Positions 6,658-7,362 of a stretch of 7,362 nucleotides of DNA are shown here, one piece after another (positions within the stretch are counted from its first letter, which is position 1; each line of letters starts with the position of its first letter). Location: positions 1 through 7,362 of the forward strand of contig PITX01000061.1 in assembly GCA_017577345.1 (NCBI GenBank), read 5' to 3'. The position numbers and the translations under genes were made by a program. The notes beneath the pieces are model-generated. The model ran no database searches. It was not told the origin of the DNA and worked only from the letters and a program-made list of their open reading frames with translations. Source of the stretch: Clostridiales bacterium (GTDB lineage: Bacteria > Bacillota > Clostridia > Oscillospirales > Oscillospiraceae).

Positions 6658-7362
6658 GAGCGTGAAAATCATCCTGATCTCCGCAATTTGCATTGTTGTC
6701 GCGGGCGCGATCCTGGTCGGTTCCCTGTGGTATTTCGGCAGAAAAACCGACCCGGTCGAGGTCGTGCCGGTCAGCTACCACTGTGCAATGTTCTATGACG
6801 ATATGTCCAATTTTGACGGCAGGGTGACCGCGGAAAACCTGCAATCCGTGTACGCAAGCGATACGCAGAGCATCACGGCGATCTTTGTCAGCGAGGGAGA
6901 TACGGTCAAAAAGGGTGATCCGCTGTTGAGCTATGATACCACCCTGACGGAGATCCAGCTGGAACGCCAGCGGATCGCGGTGCAGCAGGCAGAGCTTGAT
7001 CTGCAGAACGCGAAGGACGATCTGGTGCGGATCAACAATATGAAGCCCTACTCGCCGCCTCCCATGACAGAGCCGACACAGCCGAACACCGAGCCTTTGG
7101 AGCCGGTGGAGGACCTGCCGCATCTGATCGGCGGTGAGGGCACGGAGGAAGCACCCTACCGCTGGCTATGGTCTGCGGAGCTGAGCTACGACGACGATTT
7201 CATTGCCGGTATGCTCGGCGAGGAAACGGAGATCTGGATCTCCTTTGAGGAAAGAGAGCAGAACTCCATGCAGGGCATGGTGACAAGCCTTTGGGGTCTG
7301 CATGTCGTGCGCGATGAAAACGAAAAGCTGAAATTCGGCTTCTTCACGCCGGTGCTCCCGCC
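6650..7362 (+). CDS. Second, membrane-anchored HlyD-like adaptor (3'-truncated by the window)
   Basis: The frame is open from the ATG at 6650 to the window end, giving 237 full codons and no stop, so this is an N-terminal fragment. After a basic MRKSVK start, one hydrophobic segment (about 7-29) should anchor it in the membrane with the rest outside; there is no lipobox. A biotinyl-lipoyl-like half-fold follows: FDGRVTAEN (55-63) and ITAIFVSEGDTVKKGDPLLSYD (about 75-96). Next is one charged helix (about 97-131, rich in Q, E and L) that looks like the first arm of the adaptor hairpin. The returning arm does not follow: residues 132-160 are rich in proline and glutamate (SPPPMTEP, then further Pro-Glu repeats), followed by GGEGTEEAPYRW (161-172) and an aromatic, acidic region to the edge. 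This resembles an insert that I recall from some clostridial HlyD-like proteins, but I cannot verify it here. It is distinct from the lipoprotein adaptor upstream. Its 8-base overlap with the ATPase gene suggests one transport system. Confidence 0.82.
   Translation, partial: MRKSVKIILISAICIVVAGAILVGSLWYFGRKTDPVEVVPVSYHCAMFYDDMSNFDGRVTAENLQSVYASDTQSITAIFVSEGDTVKKGDPLLSYDTTLTEIQLERQRIAVQQAELDLQNAKDDLVRINNMKPYSPPPMTEPTQPNTEPLEPVEDLPHLIGGEGTEEAPYRWLWSAELSYDDDFIAGMLGEETEIWISFEEREQNSMQGMVTSLWGLHVVRDENEKLKFGFFTPVLP

Overview
The window looks like chromosome of a moderately GC-rich member of the Clostridia, most likely in the Ruminococcaceae/Oscillospiraceae. This is an inference from three things: the Clostridia-type short Mrp ATPase with a cysteine-rich N-terminus, an RNase M5 (a Firmicutes enzyme), and the comEC–holA linkage known from Firmicutes. 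No rRNA, tRNA, mobile element, CRISPR array or phage gene is visible. All eight genes are on the + strand and are packed tightly. The only non-coding stretch longer than about 25 bases is 4674–4731, so no gene-free stretch approaches 300 bases.

Region 1 (1–3825) is a housekeeping block: the C-terminal end of ComEC (DNA uptake), holA (clamp-loader delta subunit), rnmV (5S rRNA maturation) and a twin-ATPase ABC-F protein of the YdiF-like type that should act on ribosomes. holA/rnmV and rnmV/ABC-F each overlap by exactly 8 bases, so they are probably translated in a coupled way. Region 2 (3849–4673) is a stand-alone Mrp/NBP35-family iron-sulfur carrier ATPase behind a strong Shine-Dalgarno sequence.

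Region 3 (4732–7362, running off the right edge) is an export system of the MacAB/YknXYZ type: a lipoprotein adaptor, a MacB/LolD-type ABC ATPase and a second, membrane-anchored adaptor. The second adaptor has no stop codon before the window ends. It overlaps the ATPase gene by 8 bases and carries a proline-rich segment plus an unassigned domain where the second arm of the adaptor hairpin is expected. The permease is not in the window and is expected downstream. The two different adaptors around one ATPase, and the inserted domain, are the parts most worth a second look. The rest is ordinary core genome, and I found no convincing evidence of a wholly new system.
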